64,000 nucleotides of DNA from Prosthecobacter vanneervenii. GTDB lineage: Bacteria; Verrucomicrobiota; Verrucomicrobiia; Verrucomicrobiales; Verrucomicrobiaceae. This document shows, one piece after another, positions 9,133-17,952 of this stretch (position 1 is its first letter; each line of letters opens with the position of its first letter). The stretch lies in NCBI RefSeq assembly GCF_014203095.1, contig NZ_JACHIG010000001.1, forward strand, positions 372,001 through 436,000, read 5' to 3'. The notes under the pieces are model-generated. The model had not been told where the DNA came from and made no database searches. It worked only from the letters and a program-made list of their open reading frames with translations. The translations under genes were made by a program, and so were the position numbers.

Positions 9133-10554
9133 ATGCGCATCCTCATCGCCGGTCTCTTTCATGAGACCCACACCTTTCTCGACGGTCTCACCACGCTCTC
9201 TGATTTCCAAATCCGGCGCGGTGAGGAGCTGTGGGGCAGCAAGGGTGACTCCTCGCCGCTGGGTGGTGTGCTGGAGCTGGCGGATGAATATGGCTGGCAG
9301 ATGATCCCCGCCACCGACTACCGCGCGCAGCCTTCGGCCACTGTGGCTGACGAGGTGATCGAGCAGTTTTGGAAGGATCTCGAGCCTGCTGTGGCGAGGG
9401 CAGATTACGACGCCATCTACCTCGTGCTGCATGGGGCCATGGTCTCTCAGACGATCTTGGATGTGGAAGGGGAAATCCTCCGCCGCCTGCGCACACACAC
9501 GAGCGTACCCATCTTTGGCGTCTTTGATCTGCACGCTAATTTCTCCCCGCAGATGGCCGCGCTGGCAGACTGCCTCGTGGGCTACCGCGAAAATCCGCAC
9601 ACCGATGCTCGTGAGGCGGGCCTCATCGCCGCGCGGCTGCTGCAGCGCTGCCTCACCACAGGGCAGCGCCCGCGTATGCAGCTCCACCAGCCTGGCCTTA
9701 ACTGGCCACCTACTGGCACAGCCACGGCGGCAGATCCCATGCTCACGCTGGAGCGCATGGCGCGTGAGTTTGAGGGAGCGGATGAATCGCTCTGGGCCAT
9801 GAACATCGTCGCCGGATTCAGCTTTGCCGACACACCGGACACCGGCGTGAGCTTTGTGGCCTGCACCACGGCAGATGCCACGCCGCAATTGGAGGCGCTG
9901 GCGCAGACTGCACAGAAACTCACGCACTTGGGACAGATCACCGACCCATCTGCTGACGAGGTGCTGGTGCAGCTCAAGCCCCAGCCTTCGGGCCTCACCG
10001 TGCTGGTGGAGCCTGCCGACAACATCGGCGGCGGTGCACCTGGAGACTGCACAGGGCTGCTGCGTGCGCTCATTCGCCACGGTATTCAAGATGCCGCCAT
10101 CTGCATCGCCGATCACGAATCAGTGGAGGCTCTGGCTGCTGGAGAGCGCACGATCAAACTCGGCGGCAAAGGCAGCCGCCTTGACCCTGGCCCGCTGGAG
10201 CTGGAGGTGGAACTCGTGGCGCTCCATGACGATGGCCGCTTTGAACTGGAGGATAAAAACAGCCATCTCGCCAGCATGTGCGGGGATGTCTTCGACATGG
10301 GCCGCTGCGCTGTGGTGCGGCATGCAGGCATCACCATTCTCATCACCAGCGTGAAGACGCCGCCCTTCGATCTCGGCCAGTGGCACAGCCGGGGCATTGC
10401 CGTGGAAAAGCTCTCCGTCGTGGCCGTCAAAGCCGCCGTGGCCCACCGCCGCGCCTATGACAAAATCGCCGCCCGCATGCTTTGGGTGGATACGCCTGGA
10501 CCATGCAGCAGCAATCTGAAGGCGCTGCCATACAGGCATTTAAAGCGCGACTGA
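9133..10554 (+). CDS. M81 family metallopeptidase (MlrC-like)
   Basis: 473 aa, starting MRILIAGLFHETHTF. The N-terminal DUF1485 region carries the metal-binding elements ETHTF, DLHAN (in FGVFDLHANFS) and a later GDNIGGG-like block (EPADNIGGGAPGDCT). The C-terminal MlrC domain has the HAGITILITSVKTPPFD stretch. Members include microcystinase C and many uncharacterised amide or peptide hydrolases, so the substrate is unknown. No signal peptide is visible, so it is probably cytoplasmic. Only 9 bp separate it from the transpeptidase gene, which hints at turnover of a peptide, perhaps muropeptide-derived (inference). Confidence 0.85.
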   Translation: MRILIAGLFHETHTFLDGLTTLSDFQIRRGEELWGSKGDSSPLGGVLELADEYGWQMIPATDYRAQPSATVADEVIEQFWKDLEPAVARADYDAIYLVLHGAMVSQTILDVEGEILRRLRTHTSVPIFGVFDLHANFSPQMAALADCLVGYRENPHTDAREAGLIAARLLQRCLTTGQRPRMQLHQPGLNWPPTGTATAADPMLTLERMAREFEGADESLWAMNIVAGFSFADTPDTGVSFVACTTADATPQLEALAQTAQKLTHLGQITDPSADEVLVQLKPQPSGLTVLVEPADNIGGGAPGDCTGLLRALIRHGIQDAAICIADHESVEALAAGERTIKLGGKGSRLDPGPLELEVELVALHDDGRFELEDKNSHLASMCGDVFDMGRCAVVRHAGITILITSVKTPPFDLGQWHSRGIAVEKLSVVAVKAAVAHRRAYDKIAARMLWVDTPGPCSSNLKALPYRHLKRD

Positions 10555-10642
10555 TTGAAGCAGGCAGCAGATGGCGGTGCATTTCTGACACGTGTTTGCA
10601 CGGGGAGTTCCGTATTATCATGGAACAACCCCAGCTGCGGCC

Positions 10643-11137
10643 ATGAAAACGATTGTTGCTCTTGTCGATCTGTCTGATCTCGCTTTCAAAATTCTCAAGC
10701 TGGCGCATCAGCTTGCGGCTGCGCTCAAGGCGCAGGTGGTCATTCTGCATGTCGTGCCGCTGGAGCCGGTGGTGGTCGACATGGGAGTGATGGCACCCAA
10801 GGTGATGCAGGAGCCGGAAGAAGAGCGGGTGCAGATGCAATATGAGCAGCTTCTGGAAATGCGGGACTCCATGATGAAATTTGGCGTGGATGCCGTTGTC
10901 CGGCAGCTGGAGGGGGCGGACCTTGAGGCCGTGCTGGCCGAGATCAAGACGCTGCATGCGGACATGGTGATGCTTGGCTCAAACCACCACAGTGCTTTTT
11001 ACAGGCTGTTAGTCGGCAGCGTTTCGGACGATATTTTGAAACATGCGGAATGTCCGGTCCTCGTGGTGCCGGCGGATGCGGTGCCGCAGAAGACTAGCAC
11101 TGGTGCTTTCATCAATGCACCCGCTGGGCCGCTGTAA
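10643..11137 (+). CDS. Universal stress protein (UspA family)
   Basis: 164 aa from the ATG at 10643 (MKTIVALVDLSDLAFKIL). It has a single Usp domain with the N-terminal beta-strand and Asp of the nucleotide pocket (VDLSD) and a C-terminal glycine loop (LGSNHHSAFYRLLVGSVSDDIL) followed by CPVLVVP. The loop reads GSNHH rather than the usual GxxGR, so ATP binding is plausible but not certain. It stands alone between the M81 gene and the terpene-cyclase-fold gene on the same strand. Confidence 0.85.
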   Translation: MKTIVALVDLSDLAFKILKLAHQLAAALKAQVVILHVVPLEPVVVDMGVMAPKVMQEPEEERVQMQYEQLLEMRDSMMKFGVDAVVRQLEGADLEAVLAEIKTLHADMVMLGSNHHSAFYRLLVGSVSDDILKHAECPVLVVPADAVPQKTSTGAFINAPAGPL

Positions 11138-11206
11138 TTTGACGCCCCCTATCCCAAGAAAGCCTTCGGTTCATCGTCATGCAGCGTGAAATCCAATCAC
11201 GCCACC

Positions 11207-12880
11207 ATGAGTACTCACGATCCACATCATTCGTCCGAGTCAGGTCATCAGGTGCCTCCGGGCTGGGAGCGGTTTCAGCCGCCGCATGTGGCGGAGCCAG
11301 TGCTGCAGGCGGTGATGGTTGAGGAGTCTGCCCCACAGCCTCGCATACCTCCAGCATTCTCACACCCGCGCACCCCGGCCTGGTTGCGCTGCTGGCGGCA
11401 GATGGGTGGTGGTTCGCTCATGCTCAGCATCGCGGTGCATGTGGGTTCGCTGCTGCTGGCGGGTTTGTTCATCGTCGGCAGCCAGATCGTGAAGCCTGAG
11501 GTGGATTTCATTCCTGCAGGAGTGAGCAAGGCAAGCAAGGAAGCTGCACGCACGCTGGAATATCGCGTGAGCACGAAGAACCATGCCACGATGATGAGAA
11601 AACCGCCGCAGTCGCGCGTTGTTGTGGAGCCAAGTGAAGGCCCCAGACTAATGAATGCCTATGACATGCCTTTGCCTGACGCAGGGCCAGGGATTGTGGT
11701 GGCTGGTGTCAAGGTGAGCACTCAGGTGTTTGTTGGCAGATCCAGTTTGGATGGCCTTGGGCCGTCTGCTGCCGTGTTTCGTGGGCCCAGCATATTCAGC
11801 GGTCGCTGTTCCATGCAAACACGCCTCGAAAAACTCCGGCAGAATGGCGGCACGCCGGAATGTGAGCTGGCGGTGTCGCGCTCACTGGCGTGGCTTCAGT
11901 CGCAGCAAAATGCCGATGGCTCCTGGGGCCGCACCAACAAGGCCGCCATGACGGGCCTCACGCTGCTCTGCTACCTGGGGCGCTGCGAGACGCCGGAGTC
12001 GCCCTTCTACGGCGAGAACGTGCGCAACGGCCTGCTCTATCTGGTGGAGCTGGCGCGGAGGAATCCGCACGGCCTCGTATCCGAGCAGCCGCTGGCCAAT
12101 TCCGCCACCTATGAGCACGGCATCGCCACCTATGCGCTGGGGGAGCTGTATTCGTTTTACCGCCTTGGAAACAGCAGTTTGCCCGGACTGCGGGAGGCGT
12201 TTGAGAAAGGCGTGCGCCTCATCATCGACCAGCAGAACCCGCGCGGTGCCTGGACCTACGGCGGCAAGGACGCTGGACTAACTTATGCCTACAACAAAGA
12301 AAGCAGCAGCGAGGACCTTTCCGTGAGCGGCTGGCAGTTTCAGGCACTCAAGGCCGCGAAGCATACGGGGCTCAAGATTGAGGGGCTGGATGCCGCTATC
12401 AAGCGCTGTTGTGACTACCTGGAGTCCAAGCAGACGAAGGACGGCGGCTTTGGCAAAACCAACCGCGACGAGCACTACAACCAGTGGAGCCTCACCGGCT
12501 GCGGCGTGCTGGGCCTGCAGACGCTGGCGGATCACAAGGCCACCGCTGTGAAGAAAGGCATCCGCTTTCTGCGCGAGTTCCTCAGCAGCGAGCCTCTGGA
12601 CTGGGAGCGCAACTGCAACCTCTACTGCTGGTACTACTACACCCAGGCCTTCTTCCAGGCAGGCGGTGACGACTGGAAGTTCTACAACTCACAGTTTCTG
12701 CCACAGATCCTCGGCGCGCAGAATGCCGATGGTTCCTTCAAACGTGGCCGCCCCAACTGGCCAGCAGGCGATGCCGCCGATGCCATCTACCGCCAGTGCC
12801 TCTGCACTCTGCAACTGGAGGTTTACTACCGCTACCTCAAGGTCGCAGACCGGGGGGAGAGTTTGATCTTTGAGCGGTGA
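11207..12880 (+). CDS. Membrane-anchored prenyltransferase/squalene-oxidase-repeat protein
   Basis: 557 aa from the ATG at 11207; an in-frame GTG lies at 11186. A cytoplasmic N-terminal tail (about 1-75) precedes one transmembrane helix (LMLSIAVHVGSLLLAGLFIV). The rest is an alpha/alpha toroid of the terpene-cyclase/prenyltransferase fold, with recognisable QW-type repeats: WLQSQQNADGSWG, IIDQQNPRGAWTYGG, YLESKQTKDGGFGK and ILGAQNADGSFKRG. It lacks an obvious DXDD cyclase motif, so terpene cyclisation is unlikely. Such proteins are common in Planctomycetes and Verrucomicrobia with unknown function. It ends just before the large repeat island. Confidence 0.8.
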   Translation: MSTHDPHHSSESGHQVPPGWERFQPPHVAEPVLQAVMVEESAPQPRIPPAFSHPRTPAWLRCWRQMGGGSLMLSIAVHVGSLLLAGLFIVGSQIVKPEVDFIPAGVSKASKEAARTLEYRVSTKNHATMMRKPPQSRVVVEPSEGPRLMNAYDMPLPDAGPGIVVAGVKVSTQVFVGRSSLDGLGPSAAVFRGPSIFSGRCSMQTRLEKLRQNGGTPECELAVSRSLAWLQSQQNADGSWGRTNKAAMTGLTLLCYLGRCETPESPFYGENVRNGLLYLVELARRNPHGLVSEQPLANSATYEHGIATYALGELYSFYRLGNSSLPGLREAFEKGVRLIIDQQNPRGAWTYGGKDAGLTYAYNKESSSEDLSVSGWQFQALKAAKHTGLKIEGLDAAIKRCCDYLESKQTKDGGFGKTNRDEHYNQWSLTGCGVLGLQTLADHKATAVKKGIRFLREFLSSEPLDWERNCNLYCWYYYTQAFFQAGGDDWKFYNSQFLPQILGAQNADGSFKRGRPNWPAGDAADAIYRQCLCTLQLEVYYRYLKVADRGESLIFER

Positions 12881-12914
12881 AGGAAAGCCCGAACCATGCA
12901 AAGCGGCCCCCTCA

Positions 12915-13130
12915 ACCTCAAAAATGTTGCCGCAGCTCTTCAATGAGCACCCAAAATGTTGCCGGCATTTGGCGTGTTTTTGGAGCTGGCCATTCCTCTG
13001 CATGCCATCTCATGCCATGACCTGCGCTGTCATGCTGCCACCACCAGCGGCTGAAAGGTGAAATGTTGCATGTTGCACATCCTATACTTGCAATATGGCA
13101 ACATTTTGGCCGGAGCGGGCTCGCGCCTGC
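12915..13130 (+). repeat. Repeat element, copy A (AAAATGTTGCC motifs plus palindromic core)
   Basis: Contains AAAATGTTGCC at 12921-12931 and 12953-12963, a CATGCCAT-rich middle, then GGCTGAAAG followed by a 46-bp imperfect palindrome (13061-13106) whose arms are AAATGTTGCATGTTGCA and a related GCAACATTT arm around the loop word CATCCTATAC. Copy B repeats this order with similar spacing (32 versus 33 bp between the first two motifs; 108 versus 97 bp from the second motif to the core). Confidence 0.75.
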
Positions 13131-13235
13131 GAGAGGTAAGGGCCTGCGTCAAGTGATGAGATGCTTCATGTGGGTGACATGTGAATGTAATCATAGAACA
13201 TGGTATATTATGACCTGTAAAAGATGGGGGCAGAG

Positions 13236-13472
13236 TGGTCCGCATAGTCCTCTGTGCGGCTCGCCAGCCCCTGATGCACCATTCACCCGCAGGCAGCGCA
13301 GAAGTCTGTGCGCATGGGTGCTGCATTTACTCTCGTAGCAGCCTCTTCGCGCAGGCGGGGGCATTGCGTGTTTAGAAAAGATGAATCCGCAGTGTGAGTG
13401 GGCATTTCGCGAAGTTTATGGAAGAAAGTAAGTCCTGGGCTGCTCGAACCGCACAGGGGACTGTGCGGACCA
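13236..13472. repeat. Inverted pair of REP-like palindromes
   Basis: The 24-mer at 13236-13259 folds as CCGCATAG-TCCT-CTGTGCGG. The 24-mer at 13449-13472 folds as CCGCACAG-GGGA-CTGTGCGG and is the reverse complement of the first with two mismatches. Flanking similarity continues outward: GACCTGT lies exactly 24 bp outside both palindromes, and TCG..CAGCCC lies on the inner sides. Two opposed palindromes of this type resemble a bacterial interspersed mosaic element. Confidence 0.7.
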
Positions 13473-13626
13473 GTTTGCTGCCGCCCGACACAGGTCTCCT
13501 TGCTTGATGGTCATTACATGCTTGCCAGAGGGCCTGCGCCGCAGCAGAGGCGTAGGGCGGAGAAGTCAGGCCAGGGCTGTCTCTCGCTGGCAGGTGGGTG
13601 GGCTATCCTCATTGGCCCCGTTTGAG

Positions 13627-13830
13627 GCCTCCAAAATGTTGCCAGGGGTCTCATTGATAGCCCTCAAAATGTTGCCATGATTTCACGCCACGCCTTCCCT
13701 CTGCTGCCACGGGCTGCCATGCTGTGCCACAGGATGCCATCCCTTTTGGCGGCTAAAGTGGGAATGTTGCCATGTTGCCGTGTATAGGACGTGCAACATG
13801 CAACATTTCGGCTGGCACGGGACTTCGGGC
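13627..13830 (+). repeat. Repeat element, copy B, with inverted palindromic core
   Basis: Contains AAAATGTTGCC at 13633-13643 and 13666-13676, GGCGGCTAAAG, then a 46-bp palindromic core (13763-13808) with the loop word GTATAGGACG. The flanks align with copy A in direct orientation. The core aligns best with copy A as its reverse complement: the TTGCATGTTGCA arm is on the left in A and on the right in B. Confidence 0.75.
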
Positions 13831-13850
13831 TGGAGGCCAGGCTCAGCGGC

Positions 13851-14711
13851 TCAATCGAACACCACGGTCTTGTTCTTGAAGACCAGCACGCGCTCGCGGA
13901 CGTGCCACCACAGGGCTTTGGCGAGCACGGTTTTCTCCAGGTCGCGACCCAGGCGCACGAGGTCGTGCACGCTGTCTTCGTGGCTCACACGCATCACGTC
14001 CTGGTGGATGATGGGGCCTTCGTCGAGGTCGGCGGTGACGTAGTGGCTGGTGGCGCCGATGATCTTCACACCACGCTGGAAGGCCTGGTGGTAGGGTTTG
14101 GCTCCCACAAAGGCGGGCAGGAAGCTGTGGTGGATGTTGAGGATGCGGTGCGGGAACTCCGCGATCATCGCCGGGCTGATGATCTGCATGTAGCGCGCGA
14201 GCACCACGGTGTCGATGCGCTGCTGGCGCAGCAGCTCGATCTGCGCGGCCTCCTGTTCCAGCTTGTTCTCCTTGGTGATGGGGAAGTAGTGGAAGGGGAT
14301 GCCGAAGCGCTCCGCAGCGGGGCGCAGTGTCTCGTGATTGGCCACGATGAGCGGGATGTCCACAGGCAGGTCGCCGGATTCATGGCGGGCCAGCAGGTCG
14401 TAGAGGCAGTGGTTCTCCTTGGTGACAAAGAGGGCGATGCGCTTGCGCTGGCTGGCAAAGCTCAGGCGCATCTGCATCTCGTGCCGGCGTGCCAGGGGCT
14501 GCAGGCGGGCCTCGATCTCATCATTCTCCAGCGTGAAGTTTTCCAGGCTCCATTCCAGGCGCATGAAGAAGGCATCCTGCTCGGAGTCGATGTGCTGCTG
14601 GAGGTCGATGATATTCCCCTGATGCGAGAAGATGAAGCCGGTGACATCGTGCACCAGGCCGGGGCGGTCGGGGCAGTGAATGAGGAGGGTGGCGATGTCT
14701 TTTGAGGCCAT
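13851..14711 (-). CDS. purU: Formyltetrahydrofolate deformylase (PurU)
   Basis: 286 aa. Hydrolyses 10-formyl-THF to formate and THF, balancing one-carbon pools and supplying formate. It has an N-terminal ACT domain (ATLLIHCPDRPGLVHDVTGF) followed by the formyltransferase-like domain with the catalytic Asn/His/Asp neighbourhood visible as RILNIHHSFLPAFVG and TSHYVTADLDEGPII. Start MASKDIATL at 14711. The gene ends beside the repeat island and is followed upstream, with 21 bp between, by proB on the same strand. Confidence 0.93.
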   Translation of the reverse strand: MASKDIATLLIHCPDRPGLVHDVTGFIFSHQGNIIDLQQHIDSEQDAFFMRLEWSLENFTLENDEIEARLQPLARRHEMQMRLSFASQRKRIALFVTKENHCLYDLLARHESGDLPVDIPLIVANHETLRPAAERFGIPFHYFPITKENKLEQEAAQIELLRQQRIDTVVLARYMQIISPAMIAEFPHRILNIHHSFLPAFVGAKPYHQAFQRGVKIIGATSHYVTADLDEGPIIHQDVMRVSHEDSVHDLVRLGRDLEKTVLAKALWWHVRERVLVFKNKTVVFD

Positions 14712-14732
14712 GGCGGGAAGGGGACGGGAAAA

Positions 14733-15512
14733 TTAAGAACGAGCGGCAGCGGGGAAACGGGTGCAGATTCCGTGCCCGTCGATTAGGCTGGGGATCTGCT
14801 CGGCGTGGCGGCCGGAGGCGATGATGCACTCCACACCGCCGTGTACGGCATCCTGCACAGCGCGCAGCTTGGAGATCATGCCGCCGGTGCCGAGGGCGGA
14901 TTTTTCCTCTTCGGCGTGGTGGATCACTTCGTCCACATCCGCCACCACGGGGATGGGGCCTTCCTCGGGCTTCTTCATGTCGCGCAGCAGGCCGGGGGCG
15001 CTGGTCAGCAGGATGAGCACGTCGGCTCCCCAGAAACGGGCCACGCGGGAAGAGAGCTTGTCATTGTCTCCATAGCGCAGCTCCTCGATGGCCACCGAGT
15101 CGTTTTCATTGATGACGGGCACCACCTGGGTGAACTCAATGAGGCGGTCCAGCACCGCCTTCACACGCGGGGCGCGGTCTTCGTTTTCAAAGTCCTCGTG
15201 CGTGACGAGAAGCTGGGCCACGTGCAGGCCGTGATCCCGCAGCAGGGACTCGTAGGCGTGCATGAGGTGTGTCTGGCCCACGGCTGCCAGCGCCTGCAGG
15301 GTGGTCACGTCTGTGGGGCGCTGCTTGAACTCCAGCGGTTTCAACCCCGAGGCCACGGCACCGCTGCTGACCACCACAACGCTGTGCCCGGCACGCCGCA
15401 GCAAGGCCACAGCCTCCACCAGCTTGCGCAGCTGCACGGGATCGGGTTCAGGCGCGTCTTTGCGCGTGAGGATGCCGGAGCCGAATTTGAGAACAATGCG
15501 CTTGGGGGACAT
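14733..15512 (-). CDS. proB: Glutamate 5-kinase, short form without PUA domain
   Basis: 259 aa from the ATG at 15512 (MSPKRIVLKFGSGIL); the frame extends to 15617 but those residues are unlike the family. Phosphorylates glutamate in proline synthesis. The amino-acid kinase fold is clear: VVVSSGAVASGL, the substrate loop VVPVINENDSVAIEE, YGDNDKLSSRVA and GTGGMISKLRAV. The C-terminal RNA-binding-like PUA domain present in many ProB proteins is absent, and the length fits the single-domain class. proA is not in the window. Confidence 0.9.
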   Translation of the reverse strand: MSPKRIVLKFGSGILTRKDAPEPDPVQLRKLVEAVALLRRAGHSVVVVSSGAVASGLKPLEFKQRPTDVTTLQALAAVGQTHLMHAYESLLRDHGLHVAQLLVTHEDFENEDRAPRVKAVLDRLIEFTQVVPVINENDSVAIEELRYGDNDKLSSRVARFWGADVLILLTSAPGLLRDMKKPEEGPIPVVADVDEVIHHAEEEKSALGTGGMISKLRAVQDAVHGGVECIIASGRHAEQIPSLIDGHGICTRFPAAARS

Positions 15513-15676
15513 GAGAAGTCTGGAGGTGGCAAAAAGGGGCGGCGAATATGGCAGGCTGTGCTGCGATGCAAAGGGCAAATGCCGGAGGGTTGGCCTCAAA
15601 AAGGCGCAAAAACTCACAAAAGGTAAGCATACCTATGCACAGGCCAAGCTAGGGCAAAGCAGGCTGCAGATTTGGC

Positions 15677-15710
15677 AAAAAACTCAGAAGCCGAATGGCC
15701 CTGAGTTTTT
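15677..15710 (-). terminator. Hairpin terminator after fabH
   Basis: A perfect 10-bp stem (AAAAACTCAG at 15677-15686 with CTGAGTTTTT at 15701-15710), symmetric in A and T runs so it could act in both directions. It lies 38 bp beyond the fabH stop and fits as the end of the plsX-fabH transcript. Confidence 0.75.
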
Positions 15711-15747
15711 GTTCCTTTTTTGCGCTTCTTTGTGGCCAATCGTCAGC

Positions 15748-16764
15748 TTACCACCGCACCACGGAGCTGGCCCAGGTGAAGCCGCCGCCGAAGGCTACGA
15801 GCAGGACGACATCGCCTTTCTTGAGGCGTCCGGCCTTGTTGGCTTCGTCCAGGGCCACGGGGATGGTGGCGGCGCTGGTGTTGCCGTATTTGTCCAGGTT
15901 CATGAACACACGCTCCAGCGGCAGGTTCAGGCGCTCGGCGATGGCGCTGATGATGCGCGCATTGGCCTGATGCGGGATGACGAGGGCCACGTCAGAGGCG
16001 CTTAGTCCGGCCATTTCCAGAGCCTGCTGGGAGGCCTCCAGCATGCGGGTCACGGCATGCTTGAAGGTCTCGCGCCCTTCCATGTGGATGGTATTGGGAT
16101 GGGACTCGACGTTTTCCGGAGTGATCGGGCAGGCAGAGCCGCCGCCGGGGACCTTGAGCACATCGGCCAGGGTGCCGTCGGTGCCCATCACGGTGGAGAG
16201 CACGCGGCCAGGAGCGTCCGTTTCCTCGTCGGCACGGCGGATGACCACGGCACCTGCGCCGTCGCCAAAGAGTACGCAGGTATTGCGGTCCTTCCAGTTG
16301 ATCAGGCTGCTGAGCTTTTCAGCGCCGATGACCAGGGCGGTGGTGCGGTTGCCAGTGTTGATGAAATGGCGCGCCACCTGGAGGGCATACAGGAAGCCGG
16401 AGCAGGCGGCGGAAACGTCAAAGCACACGGCGTTGCTGGCCCCGATCTTCTTCTGCACAAAGCAGGCGGTGGAGGGGAAGAACATGTCCGGCGTCACGGT
16501 GGCCACGATGATGAGCTGGATTTCCTCAGGGGAGACTCCGGCGCTTTCCATGGCCTTGCGGGCGGCCTCGGCGGCCAGGTCGCTGGTGGCCTGCTCAGCT
16601 GCGGCGATGCGGCGCTCCTTGATGCCTGTGCGGGAGGTGATCCACTCATCGGAAGTGTCCACGATTTTGGACAGATCATCGTTGGTCAGGACTTTCTCGG
16701 GCATGTAACTGCCGGTGCCAATGATGCTGGAGGCGCAGAAGGGCTGGGAACTAGGAGCGGGCAT
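15748..16764 (-). CDS. fabH: Beta-ketoacyl-ACP synthase III (FabH)
   Basis: 338 aa. Starts fatty-acid synthesis by condensing acetyl-CoA with malonyl-ACP. The catalytic triad is intact: Cys121 in DVSAACSGF, His in VIPHQANARI, and Asn in KYGNTSAA. The N-terminal SIIGTGSYMPEKVLTN is typical. The start overlaps the 3' end of plsX by 14 bp, the classic plsX-fabH pairing. rpmF, often just upstream in other bacteria, is not present. Confidence 0.95.
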   Translation of the reverse strand: MPAPSSQPFCASSIIGTGSYMPEKVLTNDDLSKIVDTSDEWITSRTGIKERRIAAAEQATSDLAAEAARKAMESAGVSPEEIQLIIVATVTPDMFFPSTACFVQKKIGASNAVCFDVSAACSGFLYALQVARHFINTGNRTTALVIGAEKLSSLINWKDRNTCVLFGDGAGAVVIRRADEETDAPGRVLSTVMGTDGTLADVLKVPGGGSACPITPENVESHPNTIHMEGRETFKHAVTRMLEASQQALEMAGLSASDVALVIPHQANARIISAIAERLNLPLERVFMNLDKYGNTSAATIPVALDEANKAGRLKKGDVVLLVAFGGGFTWASSVVRW

Positions 16765-17773
16765 GGAGGGAGATGGAATGGGCGGTGGCGGCGGCCTCGA
16801 TGTGGGGCCCCACCTGGTGTTGGATGGATTCGCAAGCCTGCCGTATGGCGTTCTTCATGGCAAATGGAGATGCACTGCCATGGGCGATGATGGTGATGCC
16901 CCGCAGGCCTAGGAGCGGCATGCCGCCGACCTCGTCGGGGTTGGTGCGAGTGTGTACGCGCTTGAAGGCAGGCTTGGCCAGGAGGCCACCGATTTTGGTC
17001 CAGAAGGAACTCTTAATTTCACTCTTCACCATGCTGAAGATGGAGTGGGCCAGGGCCTCGGCGTTTTTGAGGATGACATTTCCGGTGAAGCCGTCGCACA
17101 CGACGACGTCTGGCGGGGTGTCCCACACGTCGTGACCTTCCACATTGCCGATGAAATTGATGCCTGCGGTGTGGCGCAGCAGCTTGCTGGTCTCCTTGCA
17201 GAGGGCGTTGCCTTTTTCCTCCTCGGTGCCGTTGGACATGAGACCCACGGTGGGGTTGTCACGTCCCAGCACATGCCGGGCAAAGGCGCTGCCCATGATG
17301 GCGTTTTGCACCAGATGGGCGGGCTCGCTGTCGGGATTGGCCCCAGCGTCGATGAGCACCCAGTGCTTGGTCAACGAGGGCATGATGGAGGCGATGGCGG
17401 GCCGCTCGATGTGGGTGAGGGTGCGCAGCTTGATGAGGGAGGCGGTCACGGCGGCACCGGTATGCCCGGCGCTGACCACGGCTTCTGCCTTGCCATCCTT
17501 TACCAGGTTCACGGCCACACTGATGGAGCTGTCTTTCTTTTTGCGGACGGCGTCCAGGCCGCTGTCCGCCATGTCCACCACCTGGCTGGCGGGGACGATT
17601 TCCAGCTTGGGGCTGGAGACTCCCTGGGCCTTCAGTTCTTTTTCAATGGCGGCCGGATCGCCCACCAGAAAGAGCTTGGTGATGGCAGGCAGCGATTCGA
17701 GGGCGAGTTTGACGCCGCCGATGGGGTTTTGCGGGGCGAAGTCGCCCCCCATGACATCCAGTGCGATCTTCAT
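16751..17773 (-). CDS. plsX: Phosphate acyltransferase (PlsX)
   Basis: 340 aa. Makes acyl-phosphate from acyl-ACP for phospholipid synthesis, peripheral at the inner membrane. N-terminal MKIALDVMGGDFAPQNPI is diagnostic, followed by VSAGHTGAAVTAS, LIDAGANPDS and VCDGFTGNVILKNAE. It heads the plsX-fabH operon; the roughly 180 bp upstream to the exosortase stop hold no gene. Confidence 0.95.
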   Translation of the reverse strand: MKIALDVMGGDFAPQNPIGGVKLALESLPAITKLFLVGDPAAIEKELKAQGVSSPKLEIVPASQVVDMADSGLDAVRKKKDSSISVAVNLVKDGKAEAVVSAGHTGAAVTASLIKLRTLTHIERPAIASIMPSLTKHWVLIDAGANPDSEPAHLVQNAIMGSAFARHVLGRDNPTVGLMSNGTEEEKGNALCKETSKLLRHTAGINFIGNVEGHDVWDTPPDVVVCDGFTGNVILKNAEALAHSIFSMVKSEIKSSFWTKIGGLLAKPAFKRVHTRTNPDEVGGMPLLGLRGITIIAHGSASPFAMKNAIRQACESIQHQVGPHIEAAATAHSISLHARS

Positions 17774-17952
17774 TCCTGCGGTTGCGTGAGAGTCTTCAAG
17801 AGTATCGAGTTACGAGTCCTAAAGCGCGCAGAGGCGGGAATGCAAACGGGAGTTTTTTTGACCATGAAGTCAAAAACTGAGCATGAGTGCAATGGTTGCG
17901 CTTTCAGCACGGAAAACAGGCCGTATTGCGCCGGGGCGCTGTGTATGGGGCC

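Larger units (their letters stand above)
12881..13850. other. 970-bp gene-free repeat island
   Basis: No convincing coding sequence is present; the open frames here are short and lack family features. The region holds two same-orientation copies of a roughly 215-bp element (12915-13130 and 13627-13830) around a middle segment of about 490 bp that contains an inverted pair of palindromes (13236-13259 and 13449-13472). The right element ends within about 20 bp of the purU stop codon. I see no tRNA, CRISPR array or transposase remnant. Confidence 0.75.

Noticed and set aside
8134..10116. 660-codon minus-strand open frame opposite the transpeptidase and M81 genes
   Set aside because: It is the antisense shadow of two well-supported genes and shows His/Arg/Gly-rich composition without motifs.
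13063..13338. 91-codon open frame inside the repeat island
   Set aside because: It spans the palindromic core and the REP-like hairpin, has no family features and no ribosome-binding site; it is a by-product of GC-rich repeats.
12911..13850. Repeats considered as a CRISPR array or integron attC cluster
   Set aside because: Only two copies, unequal internal spacing, no uniform spacers, no cas or integrase gene in the window.
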